Shown here: in pieces, positions 18,091-27,284 of the stretch
How positions within the stretch are numbered: the first letter of the stretch is position 1
Layout: every line of letters starts with the position of its first letter
Notes under the pieces: model-generated
Seen by the model: the letters and a program-made list of their open reading frames with translations, nothing else
What the model was told of the DNA's origin: nothing
Databases searched by the model: none
NCBI GenBank assembly: GCA_034669145.1
Contig: JAXDNY010000072.1
Coordinates: 59,873-123,872 of the forward strand
Source of the DNA: PALSA-894 sp034669145
Lineage (GTDB): Bacteria > Pseudomonadota > Alphaproteobacteria > Rhizobiales > Xanthobacteraceae
DNA length: 64,000 bases
Direction of reading: 5' to 3'
Position numbers and translations under genes: made by a program

Positions 18091-18221
18091 GCCCTCTCCC
18101 CCTTGTGGGAGAGGGCAGCTCAGACTTTCAACATAGAAGTTTGGGTGAGGGGTAAGTAACCCCTCACCCAACGGAGTACGCTAAGACTGTTGCGATGCCC
18201 TCTCCCACAAGGGAAGAGGGC
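18091..18221. repeat. Cluster of three palindromic hairpins
   Basis: Hairpins at 18091-18116 (GCCCTCTCCC...GGGAGAGGGC), 18142-18170 (TGGGTGAGGGG, loop TAAGTAA, CCCCTCACCCA) and 18197-18221 (a near inverted copy of the first). They lie between two reverse-strand genes and match the REP-type elements frequent in rhizobial genomes. They may also attenuate transcription into the GMC gene. Confidence 0.8.
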
Positions 18222-18258
18222 AAAAATGGCAGTCGTCATCGATGCGGTCTCGATGGGG

Positions 18259-19902
18259 CTATTCGGCAGCAGCCACCGCGGTCGGCAGCGTGTAGTCCTT
18301 GAACTGGTCGCGTAGCGCGGTCTTGAGGATTTTTCCCGTGGCGGTGTGCGGGATTTCGTTCACGAACACCACATCGTCCGGCATCCACCACTTGGCGATC
18401 TTGCCGTCCATGTAACCGAGGATTTCCTCGCGCGTCGGGCTCTCGCCCTTCTTGGGGATCACGATCAGCAACGGGCGCTCGTCCCATTTCGGATGGCGGA
18501 TGCCAATCACGGCCGCCTCCATCACCTTGGGATGGCCGACCGCGAGATTTTCCAGATCGATCGAGGAAATCCATTCGCCGCCCGACTTGATGACGTCTTT
18601 CGAGCGATCGGTGATCTGCAGATTGCCGAAGGGATCGATGGTCGCGACATCGCCGGTATCGAAGAAGCCCTCCTTGTCGAGGATCTCACCGCCCTCGCCC
18701 TTGAAATACGACTTCGCAACCGCGACGCCTTTCACCTTGAGCCGGCCGAACTTCTTGCCGTCCCACGGCATTTCCTTGTTTTCGTCGTCGACAATCTTCA
18801 TCTCGACCGTAAACGGCGCCGCACCCTGCTTCGCCTTTACGTCGAGGATCGCCTCGAAATCGTTCGCGTCGTAGTCCGGCTTGATGGCGCAGATCGAGCC
18901 GATCGGGTTCATCTCGGTCATCCCCCAGGCATGCGCGACGGTAACGCCGTAGTTCTTCTCGAATTTCTCGATCATCGCGCGCGGGCAGGCGGAGCCGCCA
19001 ATCAGTACGCGGCGCAAGGTCGAGAGCTTGAGATTGTTCGCCTCCATGTGGGCGAGCAGCATCAGCCAGATGGTCGGGACGGCCGCCGTCATGGTGACGC
19101 GCTCGCCTTCGAGCAGCTCATAGATGGAAACACCGTCGAGCTTCATGCCGGGCAGGATCAGCCGGCAGCCCGCCATCGGTGCCGAGAACGCGATGGTCCA
19201 GCCGTTCGCATGGAAGAACGGGACCACCGGCATGATGGTGTCCTGCACCGAGAGGTCGAACGCGTCGGGCGTCAGCGCGACCAGCGAATGCAGCACGTTG
19301 GAGCGGTGCGAGTAGACGACACCTTTCGGATTGCCCGTGGTGCCGGACGTGTAGCACATGCCGCACGCGGTATTTTCGTCGAACGAGGCCCAGGTGAAAT
19401 CGCCGTCGACCTCGGCGATCCAGTCCTCATACGGCACGGCGTTGCGCAAGGTTGTCTGCGGCATGTGCGCGGCATCGGTCAGAACCACAAAGCGCTGGAC
19501 GGTCGGGAGCTTGTCCTGCAATTTCTCCATCAATGGCACGAAGGTCGTGTCGAGAAACATCAGCCGGTCTTCGGCGTGATTGGCGATGTAGGCGATCTGC
19601 TCGGGAAACAGCCGCGGATTGATGGTGTGATAGACGGCGCCGATGCCGGTGATGCCGTACCAGGTTTCCAGATGGCGCCAGGTGTTCCAGGCGAGCGTCG
19701 CGACGCGGTCGCCGAGCTTCACGCCTTCCTTGTCGAGCCGCTGCGCGACTTTCAACGCGCGGGCGCGGACGTCGCGGTAGTTGGTGCGATGGATCGGACC
19801 CTCGATGGAGCGCGAGACCACTTCGCGGTTGCCGTGCTGGATCGCGGCGTGGTCGATGATGCGATGGCACAACAGCGGCCAGTCCTGCATCAGTCCGAGC
19901 AT
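18259..19902 (-). CDS. Acyl-CoA synthetase (AMP-forming)
   Basis: 547 residues; the ATG has AGGAGG 7 nt upstream. The AMP-binding signature YTSGTTGNPKGVVYSH, the A5-like AWGMTEMNPIG, GFFDTGDVATIDPFG, ITDRSKDVIKSGGEW and the terminal lysine motif TATGKILKTALR are all present. This enzyme adenylates a carboxylic acid and forms its CoA thioester. The sequence resembles the medium/long-chain fatty acid and AlkK/DmdB type. No beta-oxidation genes adjoin it. Confidence 0.92.
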   Translation of the reverse strand: MLGLMQDWPLLCHRIIDHAAIQHGNREVVSRSIEGPIHRTNYRDVRARALKVAQRLDKEGVKLGDRVATLAWNTWRHLETWYGITGIGAVYHTINPRLFPEQIAYIANHAEDRLMFLDTTFVPLMEKLQDKLPTVQRFVVLTDAAHMPQTTLRNAVPYEDWIAEVDGDFTWASFDENTACGMCYTSGTTGNPKGVVYSHRSNVLHSLVALTPDAFDLSVQDTIMPVVPFFHANGWTIAFSAPMAGCRLILPGMKLDGVSIYELLEGERVTMTAAVPTIWLMLLAHMEANNLKLSTLRRVLIGGSACPRAMIEKFEKNYGVTVAHAWGMTEMNPIGSICAIKPDYDANDFEAILDVKAKQGAAPFTVEMKIVDDENKEMPWDGKKFGRLKVKGVAVAKSYFKGEGGEILDKEGFFDTGDVATIDPFGNLQITDRSKDVIKSGGEWISSIDLENLAVGHPKVMEAAVIGIRHPKWDERPLLIVIPKKGESPTREEILGYMDGKIAKWWMPDDVVFVNEIPHTATGKILKTALRDQFKDYTLPTAVAAAE

Positions 19903-19992
19903 TGGCGTCCTCCTGCCGGGAAATTCCGATTTGTTCTTAAGCCCTTAGGGCATATTTTTTGGCGCTTGCGCGCGCAACGTCAAGCCCAAACG

Positions 19993-20706
19993 TTAGCCTT
20001 TCGAGCCAGTGCTGCAAAGCCAGTCCGGAAGGTCGGCGATCGAGAGCAGCAGCACATCGGCATGGGGTTCCAGCTGCTCACGCGGGATGGGTCCGCTCAG
20101 GACACCGACCGCCACGCTACCTGCGGCACGCGCCGCCACAAGATCATGCGCGGTGTCGCCGACCACCGCGATCTCCGCAGGTGCGACCTTGGCGAAAGCC
20201 GCGAACGCCAGCACCGGGTCGGGCGCGGGCTTTGCCCCGAAACCGGAGTCGTAGGCGGCGATGAAGCCCAGCAGGCTGTCGAGCCCAAGCCGTCGCATCT
20301 GCGCGCGGGTGTTGGCGTCGGCATCGTTGGTCATGAGACCGAGTTTGAGCCCGCGCGCCGCAAGCGCGCCCAGCAGACCCTTGACGTCGCCCATCGGTGT
20401 CAGATGATCGAGCGTCGTCTGGAAGAACATCCGGTCGATTTGATCGACGAATTCGGCGGTCAGCGGCACGCCAAGCGCCTCAGCCCACAATTTGCCGTAT
20501 CCGTAGGTCGTTTCGATCACGACCGGCGAGCCGGGCAGCAGCTTGCGTTCCACAGGGTCGTACAGACTGACGGAAGCCAGCCGGTCGAATGCCGCAACGT
20601 CGCCGTTGCAAAGTTGCGTGAGCACCTTATGGGTCGCCGGACCCCAGGTACGCTGGAAATCGACCAGAGTGCCGTCCTTGTCGAACAGAATGGCGCGGAT
20701 CGGCAT
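19993..20706 (-). CDS. HAD-superfamily hydrolase (phosphatase)
   Basis: 237 residues. HAD motif I is FDKDGTLVDF, motif II GLMTNDAD, motif III the Lys in GFGAKPAPDP, and motif IV VVGDTAHDL. The cap insertion fits subfamily IA, as in phosphoglycolate phosphatase. GAGG lies about 11 nt before the ATG. It is transcribed away from the extensin-like gene. The substrate is not certain. Confidence 0.88.
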   Translation of the reverse strand: MPIRAILFDKDGTLVDFQRTWGPATHKVLTQLCNGDVAAFDRLASVSLYDPVERKLLPGSPVVIETTYGYGKLWAEALGVPLTAEFVDQIDRMFFQTTLDHLTPMGDVKGLLGALAARGLKLGLMTNDADANTRAQMRRLGLDSLLGFIAAYDSGFGAKPAPDPVLAFAAFAKVAPAEIAVVGDTAHDLVAARAAGSVAVGVLSGPIPREQLEPHADVLLLSIADLPDWLCSTGSKG

Positions 20707-20784
20707 TGTGTGATTGTACCTCGAAATCGCTCGGATTCGCATCCATACCGACATGACCAATCCTCGCGGGCGGAAGCAACGGCC

Positions 20785-21615
20785 TTGACGGCAAGCCGAA
20801 GACACAGCTCGCGAGCGCTTCAACTCGCTGTCGCAGGCGTGGCGGCCGCCCTGCTGTCCTGCGCCGAGGCGCGGGCCCAGGAAGCGATCCCGCTGCCGCG
20901 CCTGCGCCCGAGCATTCCGGCGGACGCGCCGATCATCCCGCTGCCGCGGCCCCGTCCGGGCATACCAGCCCCCGACGAGATTGCGGCTGGGCCGCCTGCC
21001 CCATCGGCGTGCCAACTCCGGCTGACCGCCGATATCGCCACGATCGAGCCGCTGCCGCAGATTGAGGGCGCGAACGGATGCGGGATCGAGGATCCGGTGC
21101 GGCTGTCCGCCGTGATGACCAAGGACAAGACGCGCGTCGCAATCACGCCGCCCGCGACGATGCGCTGCACGACGGCGGAGGCCATCGCGCACTGGATCCG
21201 CGACGACGTTACGCCGATCGCCGCCACGCTCGGTGCGCCGCTCGGCGGCGTGGCGAATTTCGCCTCCTACGAATGCCGCGGGCGCAACCGCGTCGCCGGC
21301 GCGCAGATCAGCGAGCACGGCAAGGGCAACGCGCTCGACATTCGCGCGCTGACGTTGACCAACGGCAAGAGCTTTGAGCTGACCGATATTGCGGTCACGA
21401 AGGAGGTGCGCGAGCGGCTGCGCGTGAGCGCCTGCGCGCGCTTCACCACGGTGCTTGGCCCCGCCTCTGACGGTTTTCATGAGGGCCACGTGCACGTCGA
21501 TCTGGCGGAACGCCGTAGCGGCTATCGCATCTGCCAATGGGCGGTGCGCGATATCAACGATCTTGTGCCGCTGCCGCGCGAACGCCCGCCCGAGGCGCCG
21601 CCGCGCGAGCCATGA
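20785..21615 (+). CDS. Extensin-like C-terminal domain protein, secreted
   Basis: 276 residues from a TTG at 20785, the only start that gives a sensible signal peptide (ALQLAVAGVAAALLS, cleavage near ARAQ); GGAAG lies 8 nt upstream. No ATG occurs before the conserved part. A Pro/Arg-rich linker (PLPRLRP, PLPRPRPG) leads into the extensin-like domain: CGIEDPVRLSAV, MRCTTAEAIAHWI, FASYECRGRN, SEHGKGNALDIRAL, GFHEGHVHVDLAER. The SEHGKGNALDI and HVHVD motifs resemble the metal site of D,D-carboxypeptidase-like (VanY/DacB) folds, so a cell-wall role is plausible. The rhizobial family is otherwise uncharacterised. Confidence 0.82.
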   Translation: MTASRRHSSRALQLAVAGVAAALLSCAEARAQEAIPLPRLRPSIPADAPIIPLPRPRPGIPAPDEIAAGPPAPSACQLRLTADIATIEPLPQIEGANGCGIEDPVRLSAVMTKDKTRVAITPPATMRCTTAEAIAHWIRDDVTPIAATLGAPLGGVANFASYECRGRNRVAGAQISEHGKGNALDIRALTLTNGKSFELTDIAVTKEVRERLRVSACARFTTVLGPASDGFHEGHVHVDLAERRSGYRICQWAVRDINDLVPLPRERPPEAPPREP

Positions 21616-21655
21616 CAATCTTGCTCCGCCCGGCCATCACCGATAGCGAGAGCGG

Positions 21656-22429
21656 ATGAGCGACCACCCGTCCGCCGTTTCGTTGCCGCCGCCTGCCGCA
21701 ACGCCCGCACCGTGGGGATTGCTCGGGACGATCATGTGGGGCGCGGCGGGCGTGTGCGCATGGTTCGCAGTGCAATTCGCCGTCATCATCGCTGTCATCG
21801 TCTGGCGCGACAGCACGACGCCCGGCTCGGTCGACATGCAGAAAATGGCGAGTGACGGCTTCCTGCTGGCGTTTGTCACCATCGTGGCGGCGCCAGCATG
21901 GATCGGTGTGTCGGTGCTGGCGGCACGCCTGCGCGGCTGGCGGGCGCGCGACTATCTGGCGCTCGTGCCGCCGCGCCGCGGCGAGATCGTGGCCGGCGTC
22001 GTGTGTCTGGCGGCGCTGCTGATCGGCTTCGACCTGTTGACCGTGCTGGTCGGCCGCGACGTCGTCCCGGGCTTCATGCGCGAGGGCTATCTGTCGGCAC
22101 GCGCGAGCGGATCGCTGGTGCTGTTTTTCATCGCGGTCGTGATCGTCGCGCCGATCAGCGAGGAGATCGCGTTCCGCGGCTTCCTGTTCCGGGGCCTTGC
22201 CGCCTCATGGCTCGGCGTTTCGGGCGCAACGATCCTGACCTCCGCCGCATGGGCGTCGATGCACGTGCAGTACGACGTCTTCACGCTCGCTCAGATTTTT
22301 TTCATCGGGCTCTTGCTCGGCTGGATCCGCTGGGCGAGCGGCTCGACCCTCCTCACCATCGTCCTGCACATGCTGGCGAACCTCACCGCCTGCATTCAGG
22401 CGGCGATCAAGGTCGAATGGATGGGCTGA
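21656..22429 (+). CDS. CPBP family intramembrane glutamic endopeptidase
   Basis: 257 residues with about seven membrane segments. The CPBP (Abi/CAAX) motif EEIAFRGFLFRGL gives the catalytic Glu pair and Arg; the later Met-His (SMHVQYD) and HMLANLTA provide the other conserved positions. Members cleave within membranes or process bacteriocins/CAAX peptides. It starts 40 bp after the extensin-like gene on the same strand. No bacteriocin gene is visible nearby. Confidence 0.85.
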   Translation: MSDHPSAVSLPPPAATPAPWGLLGTIMWGAAGVCAWFAVQFAVIIAVIVWRDSTTPGSVDMQKMASDGFLLAFVTIVAAPAWIGVSVLAARLRGWRARDYLALVPPRRGEIVAGVVCLAALLIGFDLLTVLVGRDVVPGFMREGYLSARASGSLVLFFIAVVIVAPISEEIAFRGFLFRGLAASWLGVSGATILTSAAWASMHVQYDVFTLAQIFFIGLLLGWIRWASGSTLLTIVLHMLANLTACIQAAIKVEWMG

Positions 22430-22430
22430 T

Positions 22431-22811
22431 TCAGGCCGCCTGGTCACGCCGTGAGGGGCGGATCAGTACATCGGCGGAAATACCAAGCGTCTTATGCAAG
22501 CGGCGGATCATGTCGATGGAAAGACTGCGCCTGCGATTGAGAATCTCCGCAACCCGCGTCCGTGTGCCGATCAGCGGCTCCAAATCTTTCCGGGTCAATC
22601 CCTGCTGTTCCATGCGAAATTTGATCGCCTCCACCGGGTCGGGCGGATCCATCGGGTAGTGCGTGGTTTCGTAGACATCGATCAAGGTTGCCAACACGTC
22701 CAGCCGATCGCCTTCGGGCGTACCCAGCTTGGCGCCCCACAGCCGCCCGACCTCCTTGAGCGCTGCCTCATGGTCTTTTTTGCTGCGGATTGGCCTGACG
22801 TGATTTTTCAT
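22431..22811 (-). CDS. higA: HigA-type antitoxin (XRE domain)
   Basis: 126 residues. The C-terminal half is a helix-turn-helix (AIKFRMEQQGLTRKDLEPLIGTRTRVAEILNRRRSLS); the N-terminal half resembles HigA proteins (DHEAALKEVGRLWGA). It overlaps the upstream toxin gene by 44 bp on the same strand (toxin first), the usual HigBA order. It should neutralise the toxin and repress the operon. Confidence 0.88.
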   Translation of the reverse strand: MKNHVRPIRSKKDHEAALKEVGRLWGAKLGTPEGDRLDVLATLIDVYETTHYPMDPPDPVEAIKFRMEQQGLTRKDLEPLIGTRTRVAEILNRRRSLSIDMIRRLHKTLGISADVLIRPSRRDQAA

Positions 22812-23124
22812 GATCTACCTTCGTGACATCGATGCGGTCGTAGTCGCCATGAGTCCCGATCCATTTGATCCAGACGATGCTCTTCTCAAAGTCGACCGAA
22901 ACCACAAGCCGATAACTATTGCCTTTGATGTTGAACACGATCCGTTCAGCGCTGACGACGCTCGCGGTCGCGAAAAGGCGTCTGACGTCCGCCGTGCTTT
23001 TCCAATGCGCCTTCCGTACCTCGTCAAACCAGCTATCCAAGGCGGCCTTGAGCGCCGGTCGATCCTTCGAATGCGCGCGCGACGCCACAAACTCCCGCAG
23101 CGTTCGCCGCGCGATGATCCGCAT
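22768..23124 (-). CDS. higB: HigB-type mRNA interferase toxin
   Basis: 118 residues with family motifs MRIIARRTLREF, WFDEVRKAHWKSTADVR, IVFNIKGNSYRLVVSVDF and IKWIGTHGDYDRID, matching the HigB_toxin family of RelE-fold ribosome-dependent mRNA endonucleases. All stretches look intact, so the module is probably active. It lies between the CPBP protease and amidase genes. Confidence 0.9.
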   Translation of the reverse strand: MRIIARRTLREFVASRAHSKDRPALKAALDSWFDEVRKAHWKSTADVRRLFATASVVSAERIVFNIKGNSYRLVVSVDFEKSIVWIKWIGTHGDYDRIDVTKVDHEKSRQANPQQKRP

Positions 23125-23165
23125 TCCTGGAAACTAGCGTGTGCCCAAATTGGGCGCAAGGCCCT

Positions 23166-24587
23166 TCAGGCCGCTGTGACCCGCGGATCGATCGGCGTCG
23201 TGCCGCGTAGCCCCAGAATATCCTCCATCGCTTTCGCGGCGGCCAGGATGCGCGCTTCGCTGCGCGGGGGACCGGCGATCTGCAGGCCGACCGGAAGGTT
23301 CTCGCGCGTGAAACCGCACGGCAGCGACAACGCGGTGCCGCACGTGACGGTGATCGCGTAGGCGATCGCCAGCCACTCGACGTAGTTGGAGAATTTGTGG
23401 CCGTTCACCTCGGCGACGTAGCGATTCTCGATCGGATAGGCGGCGACGACTGTCGCGGGCGTCAGCAGCAGGTCGTACCGGTCGAAGAATGCCAGATAGC
23501 GCTGCGCCAGCGCGACCCGCGTGTTTTCGGCGCGCTCCAGTTCATCGAAGTCGATCTTGTATCCCTTCTCGATGTTCCAGATCACCTCGGGCTTGAGCAG
23601 GTCGCGGTGGTTGCGCAACAGCTTCGCCCGCTTCATGAAAAAGTCGTAGGCACGCAGGGTCTGGAAGACCTCGTGCAACCCGGTCAAATCAGGGTGCGCT
23701 TCCTCCACGACGGCGCCAAGCTCGGCGAAGCGCTCGGCGGCACGCCGTGTGATCGCGGCAACTTCGGGATCGGTCCTGGTGATGCCGAGATCGGCCGACC
23801 AGGCGACGCGCTTCGGCCGCCAATTCGAACGCGCCGCCGCGAGGAAAGAGGCACCGTTCCGCGGCAACGACAACGGATCGCCGGGATTCTCGCCGCACAT
23901 CGCGTCAAGCAGCAGTGCTGCGTCCTCGACGTTGCGCGCCATCGGACCCTGCTGGCTAAGGTTCTGGTCTATCGAGCCTTGCGGCGTATGCGCGACACGC
24001 CCAATGCTCGGGCGAAACCCGACAATGCCGTTGAAGCTCGCCGGATTGCGCAAGCTGCCGCCCATGTCGGAGCCATGCGCCACCCAGGCCATGCCGGTTG
24101 CGAGGGCGACGGCGGCACCGCCGGAAGAACCCGCGGCCGAGCGCGACGTGTTCCACGGATTGCGCGTCGCGCCGAACACCTCGTTGAAGGTGTTGGCGCC
24201 GGCGCCGAACTCCGGCGTATTCGACATCGCATAGACGATGCCGCCTTCGGCTTCGAGATTTTCGACCAGAATGTCGGACTTCTCGGGAATTCTGGTCGCG
24301 AAGATCGGCGATCCTTGCGTCGAGCGTACGCCCGCCACGTTGACCAGGTCCTTGATCGGCACCGGCATGCCGGCAAGCTGGCCGCGCTCCGCGACCGGTT
24401 TTTGCATCAGCCGGTCGGCATGCTGCCGGGCACGCTCGAAGCACAAGGTGGGCAGCGCGTTCACGGCGCCGTCGACTGCCGCGATGCGCTTTTCCAACGC
24501 GTCGAGCAGATCGTGCGGCGTCACCTCGCCGCGCTTGAGGCGCCCCACGAGGGTTACGGCATCCTGGCGGATCAATTCATCGGTCAT
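23166..24587 (-). CDS. Amidase signature family hydrolase
   Basis: 473 residues. The catalytic triad of the amidase signature is readable: Lys in GMPVPIKDLVNV, cis-Ser in HGSDMGGSLRNP, nucleophile Ser in SRSAAGSSGGAAVAL. Members hydrolyse linear amides or esters to carboxylates. No GatB or GatC lies nearby and the length and N-terminus do not fit GatA, so this is a metabolic amidase. The substrate is unknown. Confidence 0.92.
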   Translation of the reverse strand: MTDELIRQDAVTLVGRLKRGEVTPHDLLDALEKRIAAVDGAVNALPTLCFERARQHADRLMQKPVAERGQLAGMPVPIKDLVNVAGVRSTQGSPIFATRIPEKSDILVENLEAEGGIVYAMSNTPEFGAGANTFNEVFGATRNPWNTSRSAAGSSGGAAVALATGMAWVAHGSDMGGSLRNPASFNGIVGFRPSIGRVAHTPQGSIDQNLSQQGPMARNVEDAALLLDAMCGENPGDPLSLPRNGASFLAAARSNWRPKRVAWSADLGITRTDPEVAAITRRAAERFAELGAVVEEAHPDLTGLHEVFQTLRAYDFFMKRAKLLRNHRDLLKPEVIWNIEKGYKIDFDELERAENTRVALAQRYLAFFDRYDLLLTPATVVAAYPIENRYVAEVNGHKFSNYVEWLAIAYAITVTCGTALSLPCGFTRENLPVGLQIAGPPRSEARILAAAKAMEDILGLRGTTPIDPRVTAA

Positions 24588-24735
24588 TGGGTTTTTTCGG
24601 CTGAGATTGGGGAAATGGCGGGCCGCCCGGTTCTAGCCTTCGGCTGCGGCGCCGTCCATGCGCTACCAGAATGACAGAATTGCTTTACGTCTTGCTGGCA
24701 CCATTCTGTTCCGATTCTCCGAAGTGCTCGCCCCC

Positions 24736-25455
24736 ATGAAGATGTCCGAAACCCGCGAGTTGCAAAACCAGCGTGCGCTCGCGCGCCTCACCAGGGCGTT
24801 GCCGGACATCTTTCCCACCCCGGTGCTGACCTACGCGCTCAACCGGCGCTGGACGCCGCCGATGCCGCGCCTCGCGGTCGACGGATATTGGCGCGCGCAT
24901 CCGTTGCGGGCCGATCGGCTGACGCGCGCGCTCGCGCGACGCAGCGGCATGCCGGACGGGTGGGCATGGCGTCTGAAGTCGGCGGGCGACAAAGACCTGC
25001 CGGTCAGTTTCCGCTCCCCGCCCGCGCCGTATCGCGAGAAGAGATTCTCCCGTGGGCCCGGGTTTTGCTGCGTGTGCGGGCAGCCCGTCTACCGGCTCGG
25101 CTGGCACGAGGATTTGTGGGATCGCGGCGCCAACCGGAATGCCACCTGGCACACCGCGTGCGTCGTGTCGTGGCGGCTGTGGAATGCGCCGAGCGATTAC
25201 GCGAAACTTTTGCGGCGCTTGCAGCAGCGGCGCTGTGCGCAGAGCGGTGCGCGGCTGTGGAAGACATCCGAAGTCGATCACCGCGTGCCGCTGTTTCGGG
25301 TGTGGCGCGAGCATCGCGACATGGACTGGCCGCCCCTGCTGGCGTTCTGGGGCTTGCCCAATCTGCAGGTGATCAACCGCGACGCCCACACGGAAAAATG
25401 CGCCGCCGAGGCTGGGACCCGGCGGCGCATTCCCGAATTGATCGAAGCGGTGTGA
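24736..25455 (+). CDS. HNH-endonuclease-like protein with a Cys-rich zinc site
   Basis: 239 residues from the ATG at 24736; another ATG at 24742 and an upstream one at 24658 are possible and no start has a clear ribosome binding site. FCCVCGQPVY...WHTAC resembles a zinc-binding knuckle, and EVDHRVPLFRVW...LPNLQVINRDAHTEKC has the spacing of an HNH motif (DH, N, H..K). Such a fold often cuts DNA, but no partner methylase or phage gene is adjacent. Function unproven. Confidence 0.7.
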   Translation: MKMSETRELQNQRALARLTRALPDIFPTPVLTYALNRRWTPPMPRLAVDGYWRAHPLRADRLTRALARRSGMPDGWAWRLKSAGDKDLPVSFRSPPAPYREKRFSRGPGFCCVCGQPVYRLGWHEDLWDRGANRNATWHTACVVSWRLWNAPSDYAKLLRRLQQRRCAQSGARLWKTSEVDHRVPLFRVWREHRDMDWPPLLAFWGLPNLQVINRDAHTEKCAAEAGTRRRIPELIEAV

Positions 25456-25458
25456 GGG

Positions 25459-25857
25459 TTACGCCGCCGCGGCGGCGCTGCGGCGCAGGCCGACGAACTG
25501 CAACTCGGCGAGCACCGCAACGACGGCCGCCTGCGCGATCACGAACGCAGTGCCGAGCATCGTCGGCGCGACCCATCCGCTCACCAGCAGGGCGATGCTG
25601 CCGGAGACCCACAGCACGTTGAGCACGATGATGGCCTGCACGGCACTCCGCGAGATCGCCTCGCGCGTCCCAATCCAGGCGACGAACGCCACATAGGGGA
25701 TCAGGACAAGTCCGGCCTCGCGCATCAGCGCGACCGGCAATCCGAGCAAGCCGTCGAGCAGGCCGGCACCCGCGATCATCAGCAGGCCGGTTGCACCGCT
25801 CGCAATCGCGTCGGCGAGCAGCACGATGCGCAGGAACGAGTTTGGTTGATAGGGCAT
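25459..25857 (-). CDS. Small four-helix membrane protein
   Basis: 132 residues with four hydrophobic segments (about residues 9-35, 45-62, 72-90, 98-122) and a poly-Ala C-terminus. No family recognised. It is divergent from an XRE regulator gene 142 bp away, the usual arrangement for a regulator and its target. Confidence 0.7.
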   Translation of the reverse strand: MPYQPNSFLRIVLLADAIASGATGLLMIAGAGLLDGLLGLPVALMREAGLVLIPYVAFVAWIGTREAISRSAVQAIIVLNVLWVSGSIALLVSGWVAPTMLGTAFVIAQAAVVAVLAELQFVGLRRSAAAAA

Positions 25858-25999
25858 GACGAACTCCTGTTTCTAGTTGGCGCGCCGCGCGATTTATCTG
25901 AAGCGCGGTGCCTGTCCGGCCAATTAGGCGACGGCCGTCGCCAAGTCGATTAACCCGCAGGTAATGGAGACGCGCCGCCGCGTGCACTATGGTCAGGAC

Positions 26000-26800
26000 A
26001 TGCAAACCGTCCGTCCCATCGGCGATCACTTGCGCGAATGGCGCCAGCGCCGCCGCCTCAGCCAACTCGATCTCGCCCTCGAAGCGGAGATTTCCACCAA
26101 GCACTTGAGCTTCCTGGAAACCGGCCGCGCGCAGCCGTCGCGCGAGATGGTGCTGCACCTTGCCGAACACCTCGACGTGCCGCTGCGCGAGCGCAATGTG
26201 CTGCTGGTGTCGGCCGGCTTCGCGCCGGTATTCCCGCAACGCTCGCTCGGCGATCCTGCCTTGCAGCCGGCCCGCAAGGCGATCGATCTCGTCCTCAAGG
26301 GCCACGAGCCATACCCGGCAATCGCGATCGACCGCCACTGGACGCTGATCGCGCATAACGCCGCGGTGCCGCCGCTGCTTGCTGGGGCCGATCCGGCGTT
26401 GCTGCAGCCGCCGGTGAATGTGTTGCGGCTGAGCCTGCACCCGAACGGGCTCGCGCCGCGTATCGCCAACCTCGGCGAGTGGCGGGCGCACCTGCTGACG
26501 CGCCTGCGCCAGCAGATCGACGTGACGGCGGACGGCGAACTGATGCGGCTGCTCGACGAACTGTCGGCCTATCCGGCGCCGGGCGGCGCGAAGGCGCCGC
26601 GCGCGACGGTGAGCGACGACTATGCGGGTGTGGTGGTGCCGCTGAAGTTCGTCACCGACGCCGGCACCTTGTCGCTGTTCTCGACCACGACGATTTTCGG
26701 CACGCCAGTCGACGTGACGTTGTCGGAACTGGCGATCGAATCGTTTTTCCCGGCCGATGCCGCAACCGCGGAGTTGCTGCGCGGCGTCGCGTCGGCTTAG
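26000..26800 (+). CDS. XRE/MmyB-like transcriptional regulator
   Basis: 266 residues from the ATG at 26000; an upstream in-frame ATG at 25964 would add 12 residues. The helix-turn-helix is at residues about 8-60 (LREWRQRRRLSQLDLALEAEISTKHLSFLETGRAQPS). The C-terminal part (AIDRHWTLIAHNAAVPPLLAG, LSLHPNGLAPRIANL, FSTTTIFGTPVDVTLSELAIESFFPAD) is the MmyB-like ligand-binding domain. It probably represses or activates the divergent membrane-protein gene. Confidence 0.88.
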   Translation: MQTVRPIGDHLREWRQRRRLSQLDLALEAEISTKHLSFLETGRAQPSREMVLHLAEHLDVPLRERNVLLVSAGFAPVFPQRSLGDPALQPARKAIDLVLKGHEPYPAIAIDRHWTLIAHNAAVPPLLAGADPALLQPPVNVLRLSLHPNGLAPRIANLGEWRAHLLTRLRQQIDVTADGELMRLLDELSAYPAPGGAKAPRATVSDDYAGVVVPLKFVTDAGTLSLFSTTTIFGTPVDVTLSELAIESFFPADAATAELLRGVASA

Positions 26801-26867
26801 AACGTGCCGACCGCCCCAGATGCGGTGCGGCCGTTCCCACGCAAATCCATCGCCGCTATAATGCGCC

Positions 26868-27284
26868 ATGGTTGCGCCTGAAAAGCAGACATCTTCGCCG
26901 CACAAGTGGACCCATGCGGGCGGCATCGTCGTCAGGCAGCGGAATGGCGAGCCGGAATATCTGCTCGTCCGCGCGCGCGAGCGCGCCGGTGCCTGGGTCT
27001 TCCCGAAAGGGCACATCGAGGCCGGCGAATCTCCCGAAGATGCGGCTTCGCGGGAAGTGCGCGAAGAGGCCGGCGTACATGCGCGCGTGGAAAGACTTCT
27101 CGGCGAAATCCCCGCAGGCGACGGCATTTCGGCGATGTATCTGATGACGCAGACTGGCGATGACGCAGATCGTGAGCGTGAAATCGCCTGGCTTGCGTTC
27201 GAGGCGGCGCTGCAGGCCCTCGCCTTCGAAGAGTCGCGCCAACTCCTGAAAGCCGTCCATCAGAAGCGGAGTACCGCATCGTGA
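26868..27284 (+). CDS. Nudix hydrolase
   Basis: 138 residues. The Nudix box is perfect: GHIEAGE, seven residues, REVREEAGV (G-x5-E-x7-REUxEExGU). Nudix enzymes split nucleoside diphosphates linked to another group, such as Ap4A or NDP-sugars. Its TGA overlaps the GTG start of the next gene by 4 bp, so the two are translationally coupled. Confidence 0.92.
   Translation: MVAPEKQTSSPHKWTHAGGIVVRQRNGEPEYLLVRARERAGAWVFPKGHIEAGESPEDAASREVREEAGVHARVERLLGEIPAGDGISAMYLMTQTGDDADREREIAWLAFEAALQALAFEESRQLLKAVHQKRSTAS

Noticed and set aside
18346..21615. A single 1089-codon forward open frame
   Set aside because: Most of it is antisense to the acyl-CoA synthetase and HAD genes and is His/Arg-rich nonsense typical of high-GC antisense frames. 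Only its last 276 codons, from the TTG at 20785, are the real extensin-like gene.
22431..23124. HigBA module as sign of a larger mobile island
   Set aside because: Flanking genes look ordinary and there are no repeats or integrase; a solitary toxin-antitoxin pair is common.
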